From Mycobacterium heidelbergense (GTDB lineage Bacteria; Actinomycetota; Actinomycetes; Mycobacteriales; Mycobacteriaceae): a stretch of DNA of 64,000 nucleotides. The translations under genes were made by a program, and so were the position numbers. The DNA lies in the NCBI RefSeq assembly GCF_010730745.1, contig NZ_AP022615.1, forward strand, positions 1,612,001 through 1,676,000, given 5' to 3'. The notes under the pieces were generated by a model, which did no database searches, was not told the origin of the DNA, and was given only the letters and a program-made list of their open reading frames with translations. Below are positions 51,836 through 61,103 of the stretch, piece by piece; position 1 is the first letter of the stretch; each line of letters begins with the position of its first letter.

Positions 51836-52965
51836 CCCGTCACAACGGCGCCGCCGGGGTTGTCCGCGAGTTCGTCGGGTTGCCCTCGCCCACCGCCGGG
51901 CGCGCCGGAGCCGGCGGGCATCCGTGCCAGGGGCTGTACCACCGCGGCGTGGACCGCAAGCCGACGGTGGCGATGATCGCCACCCACTACCAGATCGACT
52001 TCTCCGAGCACTATCTCGCCGACCACATGGCCGCCCGCGGCATCGGATTCCTCGGTTGGAACACCAGGTTCCGCGGTTTCGAGAGCAGCTTTTTGCTTGA
52101 CCACGCGCTGGTCGACATCGGTGTCGGCGTTCGTTGGTTGCGGGAGGTCCAGGGCGTGGACACCGTTGTGCTGCTGGGCAATTCGGGGGGAGGCTCGTTG
52201 ATGGCCGCCTACCAGTCGCAGGCCGTCGAACCGAACGTGACCCCGCTGGAAGGCATGCGTCCGGCGGCCGGGCTCACCGAGCTGATTCCCGCCGACGGCT
52301 ACGTCGCCACCGCCGCGCATCCCGGTCGCCCGGACGTGTTGACGTCATGGATGGATGCCGCGGTCGTCGACGAAAACGACCCGGTGGCCACCGATCCCGA
52401 CCTCGACCTGTTCAACGAGGGCAACGGCCCGCCGTACTCGCCGGAGTTCCTCGCCCGCTACCGCGGCGCGCAGACCGCGCGCAACCACGCCATCACCGAC
52501 TGGGCCGAGGCGGAGCTCAAACGCGTTCGTGCCGCCGGTTTTTCGGATCGGCCCTTCACCGTGATGCGAACCTGGGCCGATCCCCGCATGGTTGACCCCA
52601 CCATCGAGCCCACCACGCGTCAGCCGAACATGTGTTATGCGGGCGTCCCGGCCAGGGCCAACCGGTCCGCGCGCGGCATCGCCGCGGCCTGCACCCTGCG
52701 CAACTGGCTGGGCATGTGGAGCCTGCGGGTGGCGCAGACCCGGGCGGAGCCGCACCTGGCCCGCATCGCCTGCCCGGCCCTGGTGATCGAGGCCGAGGCC
52801 GACACCGGGGTCTTTCCGTCGGACGCGCAGCGCATTTGCGATGCGCTCGCCGGCACCGACAAGGCCCGGGCGTCGATCGACACCGACCACTACTTCACCA
52901 CCGACGGCGCCCGGAGCGAACAGGCCGACACGATCGCCGGGTGGATCGCCACGCGGTGGCGCTGA
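51832..52965 (+). CDS. Alpha/beta hydrolase-like protein (Rv0272c-like)
   Basis: The protein is 377 aa, the same length as recalled Rv0272c. The nucleophile elbow is VVLLGNSGGGSLMAAYQ, the acid is probably in LVIEAEADTGVFPSDAQ and the His in DTDHYFTT. It likely cleaves an ester or thioester; the substrate is unknown. The TTG start overlaps the stop of the TetR remnant and has GAGGAG about 10 nt upstream. No other regulator is adjacent. Confidence 0.78.
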   Translation: MTRHNGAAGVVREFVGLPSPTAGRAGAGGHPCQGLYHRGVDRKPTVAMIATHYQIDFSEHYLADHMAARGIGFLGWNTRFRGFESSFLLDHALVDIGVGVRWLREVQGVDTVVLLGNSGGGSLMAAYQSQAVEPNVTPLEGMRPAAGLTELIPADGYVATAAHPGRPDVLTSWMDAAVVDENDPVATDPDLDLFNEGNGPPYSPEFLARYRGAQTARNHAITDWAEAELKRVRAAGFSDRPFTVMRTWADPRMVDPTIEPTTRQPNMCYAGVPARANRSARGIAAACTLRNWLGMWSLRVAQTRAEPHLARIACPALVIEAEADTGVFPSDAQRICDALAGTDKARASIDTDHYFTTDGARSEQADTIAGWIATRWR

Positions 52966-52988
52966 GGGTCCTGGCCCCGGTGGTCAAC

Positions 52989-53002
52989 CAACCGACCGGT
53001 TG
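52989..53002. promoter_or_regulatory. Palindrome upstream of fadE6
   Basis: CAACCGACCGGTTG is a 14-bp dyad broken only at its centre, 55 bp before the FadE6 start. A GTTAGCTT downstream could be part of the -10 region. It is the kind of site bound by TetR-type regulators of lipid genes; the regulator is unknown and not encoded next to it. Confidence 0.5.
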
Positions 53003-53057
53003 TTAGCTTGGAGGGTGCCCGGCACAACGAACCCCGAAGGCTGTGGGAAGGCGACCA

Positions 53058-55262
53058 ATGCCGATCGCAATAACCGCTGAGCATCAAGACCTGGCCGACT
53101 CGGTGCGGTCCCTGGTCGCGCGGGTGGCGCCGTCGGAGGTGCTGCACGCGGCCTTAGAAACAGGGCTGGAGAGCCCGATCGAAAATCCCCCGCCCTACTG
53201 GCAGGCCGCGGCCGAGCAGGGGCTGCAGGGCATGCATCTGGCCGAATCGGTCGGCGGGCAGGGCTTCGGCATCCTCGAGCTGGCCATCGTGCTGGCCGAA
53301 TTCGGCTACGGGGCGGTGCCCGGACCCTTTGTGCCCTCGGCGATCGCCAGCGCGTTGATCTCCGCGCACGACCCGGACGCCAAGGTGCTCTCCGAGCTGG
53401 CGTCCGGCGCCGCCATCGCCGCCTACGCGCTCGGTCCCGGCCTGACCGCGACGCGGCACGGCCCGCACGAGGAGGCGCTGGTGATCCGCGGCGAGGTCCG
53501 CGCGGTTCCGGCGGCGGCCCAGGCGTCCGTGCTGGTGCTCCCGGTGGCGATCGACAGCGGCGAGGAATGGGTGGTGCTGCGCGCCGATCAGCTCGAGATC
53601 GCGCCGGTCAAGAGTCTGGACCCGCTGCGTCCCATCGCGCATGTGCGGGCCAACGCCGTCGAGGTCGGCGACGAGGCCGTGTTGAGCGACCTGACCATGG
53701 CGACCGCGCACGCGCTGATGTTCACCCTGCTGTCCGCCGAGGCCGTCGGGGTGGCGCGCTGGGCGACCGATGCGGCGTCGCAGTACGCGAAGATCCGCGA
53801 GCAGTTCGGCAGGCCGATCGGCCAGTTCCAGGCCATCAAGCACAAGTGCGCCGAGATGATCGCCGACACCGAACGCGCCACCGCCGCGGTGTGGGACGCG
53901 GCGCGCGCCCTGGACGAGGCGCGCGGGGCCTCGCCGGACGTCGAATTCGCGGCCGCGGTGGCGGCGACGCTGGCGCCGGCGGCGGCCCAGCGGTGCACGC
54001 AGGATTGCATCCAGGTGCACGGCGGCATCGGTTACACCTGGGAGCACGACACGAACGTCTACTACCGCCGGGCGCTGATGCTGGCCGCCTGCTTCGGCCG
54101 CGCCTCGGAACACCCGCGGCGAGTGGTGGACACCGCGACGACGACGGGCATGCGGGCGGTGAACATCGACCTGGACCCCGACACCGAGAAGCTGCGGGCC
54201 GAGATCCGGGCCGAGGTCGCCGCGCTCAAGGCGATGGACCGCGAGCCGCGCAAGGTCGCGATCGCCGAGGGTGGGTGGGTGCTGCCGTACCTGCCCAGGC
54301 CGTGGGGACGCGCGGCCAGCCCGGTCGAGCAGATCATCATCGCCCAGGAATTCACCGCCGGGCGGGTCAAGCGGCCGCAGATCGCGATCGCGGCATGGAT
54401 CGTGCCCTCGATCGTGGCGTTCGGAACCGAGGAGCAAAAGCAGCGCTTCCTGCCGCCGACCTTCCGCGGCGACATCTTCTGGTGCCAGCTGTTCTCCGAG
54501 CCGGGCGCCGGGTCGGACCTGGCCGGGCTGACCACCAAAGCGGTCCGGGCCGACGGCGGCTGGCGCATCACCGGGCAGAAGATCTGGACCACCGCCGCGC
54601 AGTACTCGCAATGGGGCGCGCTGCTGGCGCGGACCGACCCCTCGGCCCCGAAACACAACGGCATCACCTACTTCCTGCTCGACATGCGCAGCGAGGGCGT
54701 CACGGTCAAGCCGCTGCGCGAGCTCACCGGGAACGCCATGTTCAACACCGTCTACATCGACGACGTGTTCGTGCCCGACGAGTGCGTGCTGGGCGAGGTG
54801 AACCGGGGCTGGGAGGTCAGCCGCAACACCCTGACCGCGGAGCGGGTGTCGATCGGGGGCAGCGACGCGAACTTCCTGGCGACCCTTCCCGAGTTCGTCG
54901 AGTTCGTGCGCGACGGGCAGTTCGACCAGGTGGCGCAACACCGGGCCGGGCAGCTGATCGCCGAGGGCCACGCCGCCAAGGTGCTCAACCTGCGCTCCAC
55001 GCTGTTGACGCTGGCCGGCGGTGACGCGATGCCGTCGGCGGCGATCTCCAAGCTGTTGTCGATGCGCACCGGCCAGGGCTACGCCGAGTTCGCGGTGTCC
55101 TCGTTCGGCACCGACGCCGCGATCGGCGACACCGACGAGTTAGCGGGCAAGTGGGGCGAGTACCTGCTGGCCAGCCGGGCCACCACCATCTACGGCGGCA
55201 CGTCGGAGGTGCAGCTCAACATCATCGCCGAGCGGTTGCTGGGCCTGCCCCGCGACCCCTGA
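53058..55262 (+). CDS. fadE6: Double-domain acyl-CoA dehydrogenase FadE6
   Basis: The 734-aa protein consists of two acyl-CoA dehydrogenase-like halves. Residues about 1-370 end with AAQRCTQDCIQVHGGIGYTW (FAD-binding C-terminal type). Residues about 380-734 contain CQLFSEPGAGSDLAGL, RITGQKIWTTAAQYSQWGAL and a second C-terminal ending TTIYGGTSEVQLNIIAERLL. It oxidises acyl-CoA chains in fatty-acid or sterol side-chain breakdown. AAGG 8 nt upstream supports ATG 53058. The size matches FadE6 (731). Confidence 0.9.
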   Translation: MPIAITAEHQDLADSVRSLVARVAPSEVLHAALETGLESPIENPPPYWQAAAEQGLQGMHLAESVGGQGFGILELAIVLAEFGYGAVPGPFVPSAIASALISAHDPDAKVLSELASGAAIAAYALGPGLTATRHGPHEEALVIRGEVRAVPAAAQASVLVLPVAIDSGEEWVVLRADQLEIAPVKSLDPLRPIAHVRANAVEVGDEAVLSDLTMATAHALMFTLLSAEAVGVARWATDAASQYAKIREQFGRPIGQFQAIKHKCAEMIADTERATAAVWDAARALDEARGASPDVEFAAAVAATLAPAAAQRCTQDCIQVHGGIGYTWEHDTNVYYRRALMLAACFGRASEHPRRVVDTATTTGMRAVNIDLDPDTEKLRAEIRAEVAALKAMDREPRKVAIAEGGWVLPYLPRPWGRAASPVEQIIIAQEFTAGRVKRPQIAIAAWIVPSIVAFGTEEQKQRFLPPTFRGDIFWCQLFSEPGAGSDLAGLTTKAVRADGGWRITGQKIWTTAAQYSQWGALLARTDPSAPKHNGITYFLLDMRSEGVTVKPLRELTGNAMFNTVYIDDVFVPDECVLGEVNRGWEVSRNTLTAERVSIGGSDANFLATLPEFVEFVRDGQFDQVAQHRAGQLIAEGHAAKVLNLRSTLLTLAGGDAMPSAAISKLLSMRTGQGYAEFAVSSFGTDAAIGDTDELAGKWGEYLLASRATTIYGGTSEVQLNIIAERLLGLPRDP

Positions 55263-55285
55263 GCGACGGTCGCGGCGCCGTCGGC

Positions 55286-55660
55286 TCACCACCACCAGCT
55301 CCACCAGGGCCGCCAGCCCCAGCCACCGCGACCCCAGTGCCCGCCGCGACCCCAGCCGCCGTGGCCCCAGTGACCGCCGCGGCCCCAGTGACCGGCGCGG
55401 CCAAATCCACCATGGCCAAACCCACCGCGGCCAAATCCACCATGGCCGAATCCGCCGTGGCCGCCGTGGCCCCAGCCGCCGCCTTTGGCCGGGAGGCCAG
55501 GAGCGCCATGGGGGCCGGCCATCTCGAAGCTTGTCCCGGGGGCGGGCGGCGGAGCGGCCTGCGCGACCGGCGCGCCACCGAAGAGCATCGCCCCGGTCAC
55601 CATCCCGGCGCCCACCGCGCCAACCATCGCCTTGCGGGCCGAAAGCAGTGACGTCAACAT
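55286..55660 (-). CDS. Exported Gly/His/Trp-rich small protein
   Basis: The 124-aa protein has a signal peptide (SARKAMVGAVGAGMVTGAML, then PVAQAAPP) and a mature part built of GHGGFGRGG and RGGHWGHGG repeats ending WRPWWSWWW. Clusters of His suggest metal binding, but this is composition only. AAGGAG 8 nt upstream supports the ATG. It converges on fadE6 and is preceded by an AT-rich gene-free stretch that should hold its promoter. Confidence 0.65.
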   Translation of the reverse strand: MLTSLLSARKAMVGAVGAGMVTGAMLFGGAPVAQAAPPPAPGTSFEMAGPHGAPGLPAKGGGWGHGGHGGFGHGGFGRGGFGHGGFGRAGHWGRGGHWGHGGWGRGGHWGRGGWGWRPWWSWWW

Positions 55661-56175
55661 TTGTGAACTCCTTCCACGATGTTGAACAGTTAAAGCCTTA
55701 CCGACATCTAATTCGTCATAGGAATCATATGCACATTTCAAAGCCATTCGCAAGTATAGCTACTCAATATTGGTGCCAGACAGTGGCCCGGACAGAATTT
55801 ATACAGATTGGCCCACAAATGAGCTGCGCTATTTCGATGATACTGATCTCAGTACATATGTAAGTATAGTAGTGGCTGTTCATTGGCATTTTACTGAAAT
55901 ACGGACTCACGGAATCGCGCTGCTCATCAACGGCTGATTCGCTGATATACGATTTGTCGCATCACCGAGCAATAGACTCTTATCTCCGCGCCACAGCAAA
56001 CGATGCTGGTGCGAAATAACTACGGTGGAACCTTTTCGGCCGTCGTACCAGGCGCTATCGCGCGGGCGGGCTTCGAAAGCCGGGGTTGCGGCGCGACGCC
56101 CACGCCGGGGTCGCTCGACGACGTGCATACTGATAGGCGGATCTACTGATTCCACCTCAGAGAGGGTCAGCCGCG
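55661..56175. other. AT-rich stretch without genes
   Basis: About 515 bp, of which 55680-56010 is markedly richer in A/T than everything around it (e.g. AGTACATATGTAAGTATAGT). Frames here are short and unlike mycobacterial coding sequence. It contains several TATA-like hexamers and repeated AGTATAG words (around 55753 and 55863). It may be a promoter/regulatory region for the Gly/His-rich gene, a non-coding RNA locus or a relic of foreign DNA; nothing decides this. Confidence 0.55.
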
Positions 56176-56520
56176 ATGAGTCCCAACCCCGGCCACAACG
56201 AGCCCGCCCCCAACCGGTTCGCCCGGCACCCCATGGGCGCCACGCCACCCCCGCCCGGGCAGACGGGGCCCACCCAGCGCTTCACCATGCTCGGCCAGGC
56301 GCCGCCCGCTCAGCCAACGCGCGACCGGCGAACGCGAAGGACCGTCGATCTGCCGCTCGCCACGCACCGCGCGCTCGACGTGTGGCAGCGAGAGGCCGCC
56401 GACCGCATCGGCGTCGCCCGGGTGACCGGGCAGGAGGTGCTGACCGCGCTGATCGACCAGCTCCTGGTCGACCCCAAGCTGTCGAGCCAGATCACCCGCG
56501 CCATCCAAGCCCGCAGGTGA
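56176..56520 (+). CDS. Small ribbon-helix-helix-like protein
   Basis: The 114-aa protein has a Pro-rich N-terminal half and a C-terminal half reading RRTVDLPLATHRALDVWQRE..VTGQEVLTALIDQLL. This is a strand followed by two helices, as in ribbon-helix-helix DNA-binding or partition proteins. It might bind DNA as a dimer, but no partner toxin or ParA is adjacent. GAGAGGG about 10 nt upstream supports ATG 56176. It stands alone, 58 bp from the convergent fadD2 end. Confidence 0.6.
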   Translation: MSPNPGHNEPAPNRFARHPMGATPPPPGQTGPTQRFTMLGQAPPAQPTRDRRTRRTVDLPLATHRALDVWQREAADRIGVARVTGQEVLTALIDQLLVDPKLSSQITRAIQARR

Positions 56521-56578
56521 CCGCTGGACGGCATGGCCCACTGGCGGTCTGGCCCGTACGTTCGTCGGGGCGAGACCG

Positions 56579-58258
56579 CTAGTCGACCTCCATCTCGCGC
56601 AGCTCGCGCTTGAGGATCTTGCCGGTGGGGTTGCGCGGCAGCTCGCTGAGGAAGATCACCTCGCGGGGCACCTTGTAGCGGGCCAGGTGGTCGCGCACGT
56701 AGTGCTTGACGGTGTCCTCGTCGAGGCTGGCGTCCTCCTTCTTGACCACGAAGGCGCGCAGCCGGTGGCCCCACTCCTTGTCCTCGACGCCGATGGCGGT
56801 GGCCTCCACGACGTCGGGATGCCCGCTGATCAGGTCCTCCACCTCGGCGGGGAAGACGTTCTCGCCGCCGGAGACGATCATCTCGTCGTCGCGTCCGCTG
56901 ACATAGAGCAGGCCGTGTTCGTCGAAGTAGCCGACGTCGCCGGAGGACAACAGCCCGTCGATGATCTGCTTGCCGCCGCCGCCGGTGTAGCCCTCGAAGG
57001 GGAACGCGTTGCCGACGAAGATCCGGCCGACCTCGCCCTGCGGCAGCTCGATGCCGTTGTCGTCCAGGATCCTGACCCTGACGCCCTTGACCACCGGGCC
57101 GACCGTCGCCGCATTGCGCTGCAGGTCCTTGGGCCCGGCGATGGTGGCGAAGGCGATCTCGGTCGAGCCGTACATGTTGTAGACGACCGGGCCGAGGTCC
57201 TTGAGCGCGCGGCCGGCCAGCTCGGCGCCCAGCTGCGATCCGGATACGAACACGATCCGCAGGCTGGACAGGTCGGGCTTCTTCTCCATCTTTTCGATCG
57301 CATCGAGGATGCGCGACAGCATCACGGGGACGACGACCATCGCGGTCACCCTGTGCTTCCCGATGTCTTCCAGCACCAGCGGCGGCCGGAACTTGCGGCG
57401 CAGCACCAGCGTCGAGCCCAGGAACATCGCGATGGTGGCGTGCAGGTAGCCCAGCGCGTGGAACATCGGCGCCGGCAGCGACGTCACCTCGCCCGCCTTG
57501 AACGGGACGTGCGACAGGATGCCGCCGACCGGCGCCAGCGTCGGCGGGGTGCTGCGGTTCGCGCCCTTCGGGGTGCCGGTGGTCCCGCTGGTCAGGATGA
57601 TGATCGACGCGTGCTTGCCGGCCTTCGGGGCGGGTGATTTGCTGCTGCGGGCGACCAGCTCGGCGAGCGTCTCGTCGGTGCTGCCGGACGCATCGGCAGC
57701 GTCGGGGTTGACGCCGAGCGCGCGCAGCTTGCCCAGCGGCGGCTCGGCCTTGCTGACCGCGCTGGTGTACTCGTCGTCGTAGATGATCACCTTGGCGCCC
57801 TCGCGCTCGGCCACCTCTTTGATCTGCGGGCCGGAGAACTCGCTGTTGAGCAGGATGATGCGGGCGCCCGCCCGGGCGGCGCCGTAGTTGGCGATGACGA
57901 ACCAGCGGTGATTGCGCGCCAGGATGGCCACGCCGTCGCCGCCGCGCACGCCCTTGTCGATCAGGCCGTTGGCCACCGCGTGCGCGGCCTCGTCGAGCTC
58001 GGCGTAGGTCAGCGTCCCCTCTTCGTCGATGAGCGCCGCGCCGCCCGGATTGCGTCTGGCGTTGAGCGACGGCAGCATGCCGAACTCGCCCCACTTGTAG
58101 ATGTCGTTGGCCATCGCCGCGTAGTTCTGCGGCGGCTCCAGCCGGAATGCGCCCGCTTCGATGATCTTGCGCACGTAATGCAATTCGGCCGAGCCGCGTG
58201 CCAGGTACTGCTGGGCCTTCGCCACCGCCTGGCCAGGCAGGTCAATCAGGTTAGGCAT
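56579..58258 (-). CDS. fadD2: Fatty-acyl-CoA ligase FadD2
   Basis: The protein is about 559 aa with the adenylate-forming motifs IIILTSGTTGTPKGANRS (A3), YGSTEIAFATI (A5), GDVGYFDEHGLLYVSGRDDE (A7-A8), GGENVFPAEVED and the catalytic Lys in NPTGKILKREL (A10). It activates fatty acids with ATP and CoA. ATG 58258 is adjacent to an in-frame GTG. In position and size it is FadD2 (Rv0270), near FadE6 as in M. tuberculosis. Confidence 0.9.
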   Translation of the reverse strand: MPNLIDLPGQAVAKAQQYLARGSAELHYVRKIIEAGAFRLEPPQNYAAMANDIYKWGEFGMLPSLNARRNPGGAALIDEEGTLTYAELDEAAHAVANGLIDKGVRGGDGVAILARNHRWFVIANYGAARAGARIILLNSEFSGPQIKEVAEREGAKVIIYDDEYTSAVSKAEPPLGKLRALGVNPDAADASGSTDETLAELVARSSKSPAPKAGKHASIIILTSGTTGTPKGANRSTPPTLAPVGGILSHVPFKAGEVTSLPAPMFHALGYLHATIAMFLGSTLVLRRKFRPPLVLEDIGKHRVTAMVVVPVMLSRILDAIEKMEKKPDLSSLRIVFVSGSQLGAELAGRALKDLGPVVYNMYGSTEIAFATIAGPKDLQRNAATVGPVVKGVRVRILDDNGIELPQGEVGRIFVGNAFPFEGYTGGGGKQIIDGLLSSGDVGYFDEHGLLYVSGRDDEMIVSGGENVFPAEVEDLISGHPDVVEATAIGVEDKEWGHRLRAFVVKKEDASLDEDTVKHYVRDHLARYKVPREVIFLSELPRNPTGKILKRELREMEVD

Positions 58259-58315
58259 CACTTCACCATATGTGACGTCCGTCGCAATGCGGCCAGAAAG
58301 TTTCGCCGAATTACC

Positions 58316-59569
58316 ATGAACCCCATGACCGGTCCGGCGTCACTGGAAGTGGCCGGACGTCGGGTGACCGTCACCCATCCCGACAAGGTCGTGTTCGAAC
58401 GCCGCGGCGGCGCGGGCCCGTACACGAAGCTCGATCTCGTCCGCTACTACCTGTCCGTCGACGAGGGGGCGCTGCGCGGTGTGGCCGGCCGGCCGATGAT
58501 CCTCAAGCGCTTCGTCAAGGGCATCGCGCAAGAGGCCGTGTTCCAGAAGCGGGCGCCCACGAATCGGCCCGACTATGTCGACGTCGCCGAATTGCACTAC
58601 GCGCGAGGCACTTCCGCCGCGGAGGCCGTCATCCACGACGCCGCCGGGCTGGCGTGGGTGATCAACCTGGGGTGTGTGGACCTCAACCCGCACCCGGTGC
58701 TCGCCGGCGACCTCGACCACCCCGACGAACTGCGGGTCGACCTGGATCCGATGCCCGGGGTCACCTGGCGGCGGATCGTGGACGTCGCGCTGGTCGCCCG
58801 CGAGGTGCTGGAGGACTACGGCCTGGTCGCCTGGCCGAAGACGTCCGGGTCGCGGGGCTTTCACATCTACGCCCGGATCGCCCCGCGCTGGGGATTCCGC
58901 CAGGTTCGGCTGGCCGCGCAGACCGTCGCCCGTGAGGTCGAGCGGCGGGTGCCCGACGCAGCGACCAGCCGCTGGTGGAAGGAGGAGCGGGAGGGCGTGT
59001 TCGTCGACTTCAACCAGAACGCCAAGGACCGCACCGTCGCCTCGGCCTACTCCGTGCGGGCCACCCCCGACGCCCGGGTGTCGACGCCGCTGCACTGGGA
59101 CGAGGTCGCCGGCTGCAAGCCCGAGGCGTTCACCATCGACACCGTGCCCGCCCGGTTCGCCGAAATGGGCGACCCGTGGGCGGGGATGGACTCCTCCAAC
59201 GCCGCAGCGGTTGGCTCCCTCGATCGGCTGCTGGCGCTGGCCGAGGAGATGGGCCCCCCGGAACGCGCGCCCAAGGGATCGGGCACCCGCACCGAAGGCC
59301 GGCGGCAATCCCAGAAGCCGCTCATCGAGATCGCCCGCACCAAGACCAGGGACGAGGCGATGGCCGCGCTGGACGCCTGGCGCGACCGCCATCCCGCCGC
59401 GGCCGGCCTGCTGCGGCCGGCCGACGTCCTGGTCGACGGGATGCGGGGGCCCAGCTCGATCTGGTACCGGATCCGGATCAACCTGCAGCACGTGCCGGCC
59501 GGCCAGCGCCCGCCGCAGGAGGAGCTGATCGCCGACTACAGCCCCTGGGAAAGGCGTGACGACCGCTAA
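58316..59569 (+). CDS. LigD-type polymerase-domain protein (archaeo-eukaryotic primase superfamily)
   Basis: The protein is about 417 aa. The polymerase domain has LTHPDKVVF-like VTHPDKVVFE, MILKRFVKGI, the catalytic metal motif LRVDLDPMPG (D-x-D), TSGSRGFHIYARI and FVDFNQNAKDRTVASAYSVR. This corresponds to Rv0269c, a stand-alone relative of the LigD polymerase domain. It may take part in gap filling or ribonucleotide incorporation in DNA repair. ATGs at 58316 and 58325 are both possible. It ends in a 4-bp convergent overlap with the transporter gene. Confidence 0.86.
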   Translation: MNPMTGPASLEVAGRRVTVTHPDKVVFERRGGAGPYTKLDLVRYYLSVDEGALRGVAGRPMILKRFVKGIAQEAVFQKRAPTNRPDYVDVAELHYARGTSAAEAVIHDAAGLAWVINLGCVDLNPHPVLAGDLDHPDELRVDLDPMPGVTWRRIVDVALVAREVLEDYGLVAWPKTSGSRGFHIYARIAPRWGFRQVRLAAQTVAREVERRVPDAATSRWWKEEREGVFVDFNQNAKDRTVASAYSVRATPDARVSTPLHWDEVAGCKPEAFTIDTVPARFAEMGDPWAGMDSSNAAAVGSLDRLLALAEEMGPPERAPKGSGTRTEGRRQSQKPLIEIARTKTRDEAMAALDAWRDRHPAAAGLLRPADVLVDGMRGPSSIWYRIRINLQHVPAGQRPPQEELIADYSPWERRDDR

Positions 59570-60966
59570 ACGCCCAGCTGTCCCGTCCGGGTGTTCTTGC
59601 GCAGGTAGAAGCGCCACGTGACGACCAGCAGCGCGAGGAAGAACGCCACGTAGAACCGCAGGGCCGGCTCGATGCCGCCGAAGTGCGACTTCGACCAGGC
59701 GTACGCCAGCGGCACGACGAACCCGCCGAAGGCGCCGACCGACGAGATGACGCCGAGCGCGCCCGCGGCCTGGCGGCGCATGTGCACCATGGTGTCCGGG
59801 TCGCCGCCGGCGAGCTCGCCCTTGACCTTGAAGATCCGCGAGATCATCCGGTAGGTGGAGCCGTTGCCGATCCCGGTGGCGACGAACAAGAACATGAAGC
59901 TGGCGAAGAAGACCGGCAGGCTCTTGGCGTGGACGGACCACAGCGCCGCCGCCGCGCCAGCGGCGAGCATGACGAAGCTGGCGGCGGTGATGCGGGCCCC
60001 GCCGATCCGGTCGGCGAGCCTGCCGCCCACCGGGCGGATGACCGATCCGATGCCCGCGCCCAGGAACGCCCACGCCAACGCGATGTCGCCGCGGCCGAAC
60101 ACGGTCTTGAGCAGGGTCGGGAACGCCGCCGAGTAGCCGATGAAGGACCCGAACGTGCCGACATAGAGCAGCGACATGATCCAGGTGTCGGCGTGCCGCA
60201 GCGACTGCCAGACCGGCCGCACGTCCGCTTTCGCCTCGCTGAGGTTGTCCATGAACAGGAACGCGCACACCGCGGCGACGACGGCCAGCGGCACGTAGAA
60301 CAGCCCGGCGCGCGACAGGGCTATCCCACCGCCGGCGACGACGATGGGCGGGACGATCTTCTGCACGACCGCCACGCCGAGGTTGCCGCCGGCCGCGTTG
60401 AGGCCCAGCGCCCAGCCCTTGTCCTTCTCGGGGTAAAAGAACGAGATGTTGGCCATCGACGAGGCGAAGTTGCCGCCCCCGAAGCCGGCCGTCGCGGCGA
60501 TCGCCACCAGCGCCGCGAACGACAGGTGGGGATGGCTCACCGCCCAGGCCAGCAACAGGCAGGGGACCAGCAACAGCGTCGCCGAGACGGTCGTCCAGTT
60601 GCGGCCGCCGAAGACCGGGACCGCGAAGGTGTACGGCAGCCGCAGGAAGGCGCCGACGCCGCTGGGGACGGCGACCAGACACAACGCCTGGCTGGCGGTC
60701 AGCGCCCAGCCGGACGCGGCCGGGTGCCCGTGCGGACCCGCGGTCATCTGGACGACCACGATGCTCCAGAGCATCCACACGCTGAACCCGATGTGCTCGG
60801 CGAAGACGGAAAAGATCAGGTTGCGACGGGCGATCGCGCTGCCGGTCGCCTCCCAGAACGCGGGATCTTCGGGCCGCCAGTCGTCGATCCAGTGCCGTCC
60901 CCGGTGATGCCCGCGCGGCGGCGCGGGGGCGAGGACCGGGGCGATGGTTTCCGGGGTGGTGGTCAC
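59566..60966 (-). CDS. narU: Nitrate/nitrite MFS transporter, NarK/NarU type
   Basis: The 466-aa protein has twelve membrane segments. The first nitrate signature reads AGFGGGNFASSMANISFFYP, followed by GWALGLNAAGGNLGVAVVQK; the second half has RPVGGRLADRIGGARIT and GIGNGSTYRMISRIF. This corresponds to Rv0267 (NarU). It starts at GTG 60966. No nitrate reductase gene is nearby, so it would serve enzymes encoded elsewhere. Confidence 0.88.
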   Translation of the reverse strand: MTTTPETIAPVLAPAPPRGHHRGRHWIDDWRPEDPAFWEATGSAIARRNLIFSVFAEHIGFSVWMLWSIVVVQMTAGPHGHPAASGWALTASQALCLVAVPSGVGAFLRLPYTFAVPVFGGRNWTTVSATLLLVPCLLLAWAVSHPHLSFAALVAIAATAGFGGGNFASSMANISFFYPEKDKGWALGLNAAGGNLGVAVVQKIVPPIVVAGGGIALSRAGLFYVPLAVVAAVCAFLFMDNLSEAKADVRPVWQSLRHADTWIMSLLYVGTFGSFIGYSAAFPTLLKTVFGRGDIALAWAFLGAGIGSVIRPVGGRLADRIGGARITAASFVMLAAGAAAALWSVHAKSLPVFFASFMFLFVATGIGNGSTYRMISRIFKVKGELAGGDPDTMVHMRRQAAGALGVISSVGAFGGFVVPLAYAWSKSHFGGIEPALRFYVAFFLALLVVTWRFYLRKNTRTGQLGV

Positions 60967-61103
60967 GGCTCGACGGTAGGGACGGACTGTTACCGGTCGG
61001 CTCGCGCGCAGTTACGTCACCGATACGCAAAGATCGCACCGGCCCGTCGGCGTTTGTCAGAACTTTGGGGCAAAGCGCGTCGCGCACGCGATACTCTCAC
61101 GCG

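Noticed and set aside
53154..54971. A 600-codon open frame on the minus strand opposite fadE6
   Set aside because: It mirrors a well-supported gene in high-GC DNA and has the Arg/Gly/His-rich composition typical of antisense frames; no domain is visible.
55907..56248. A 113-codon minus-strand frame in the AT-rich stretch
   Set aside because: Its composition changes abruptly along its length, the 5' half is antisense to the RHH-like gene, and no family or ribosome site is visible.
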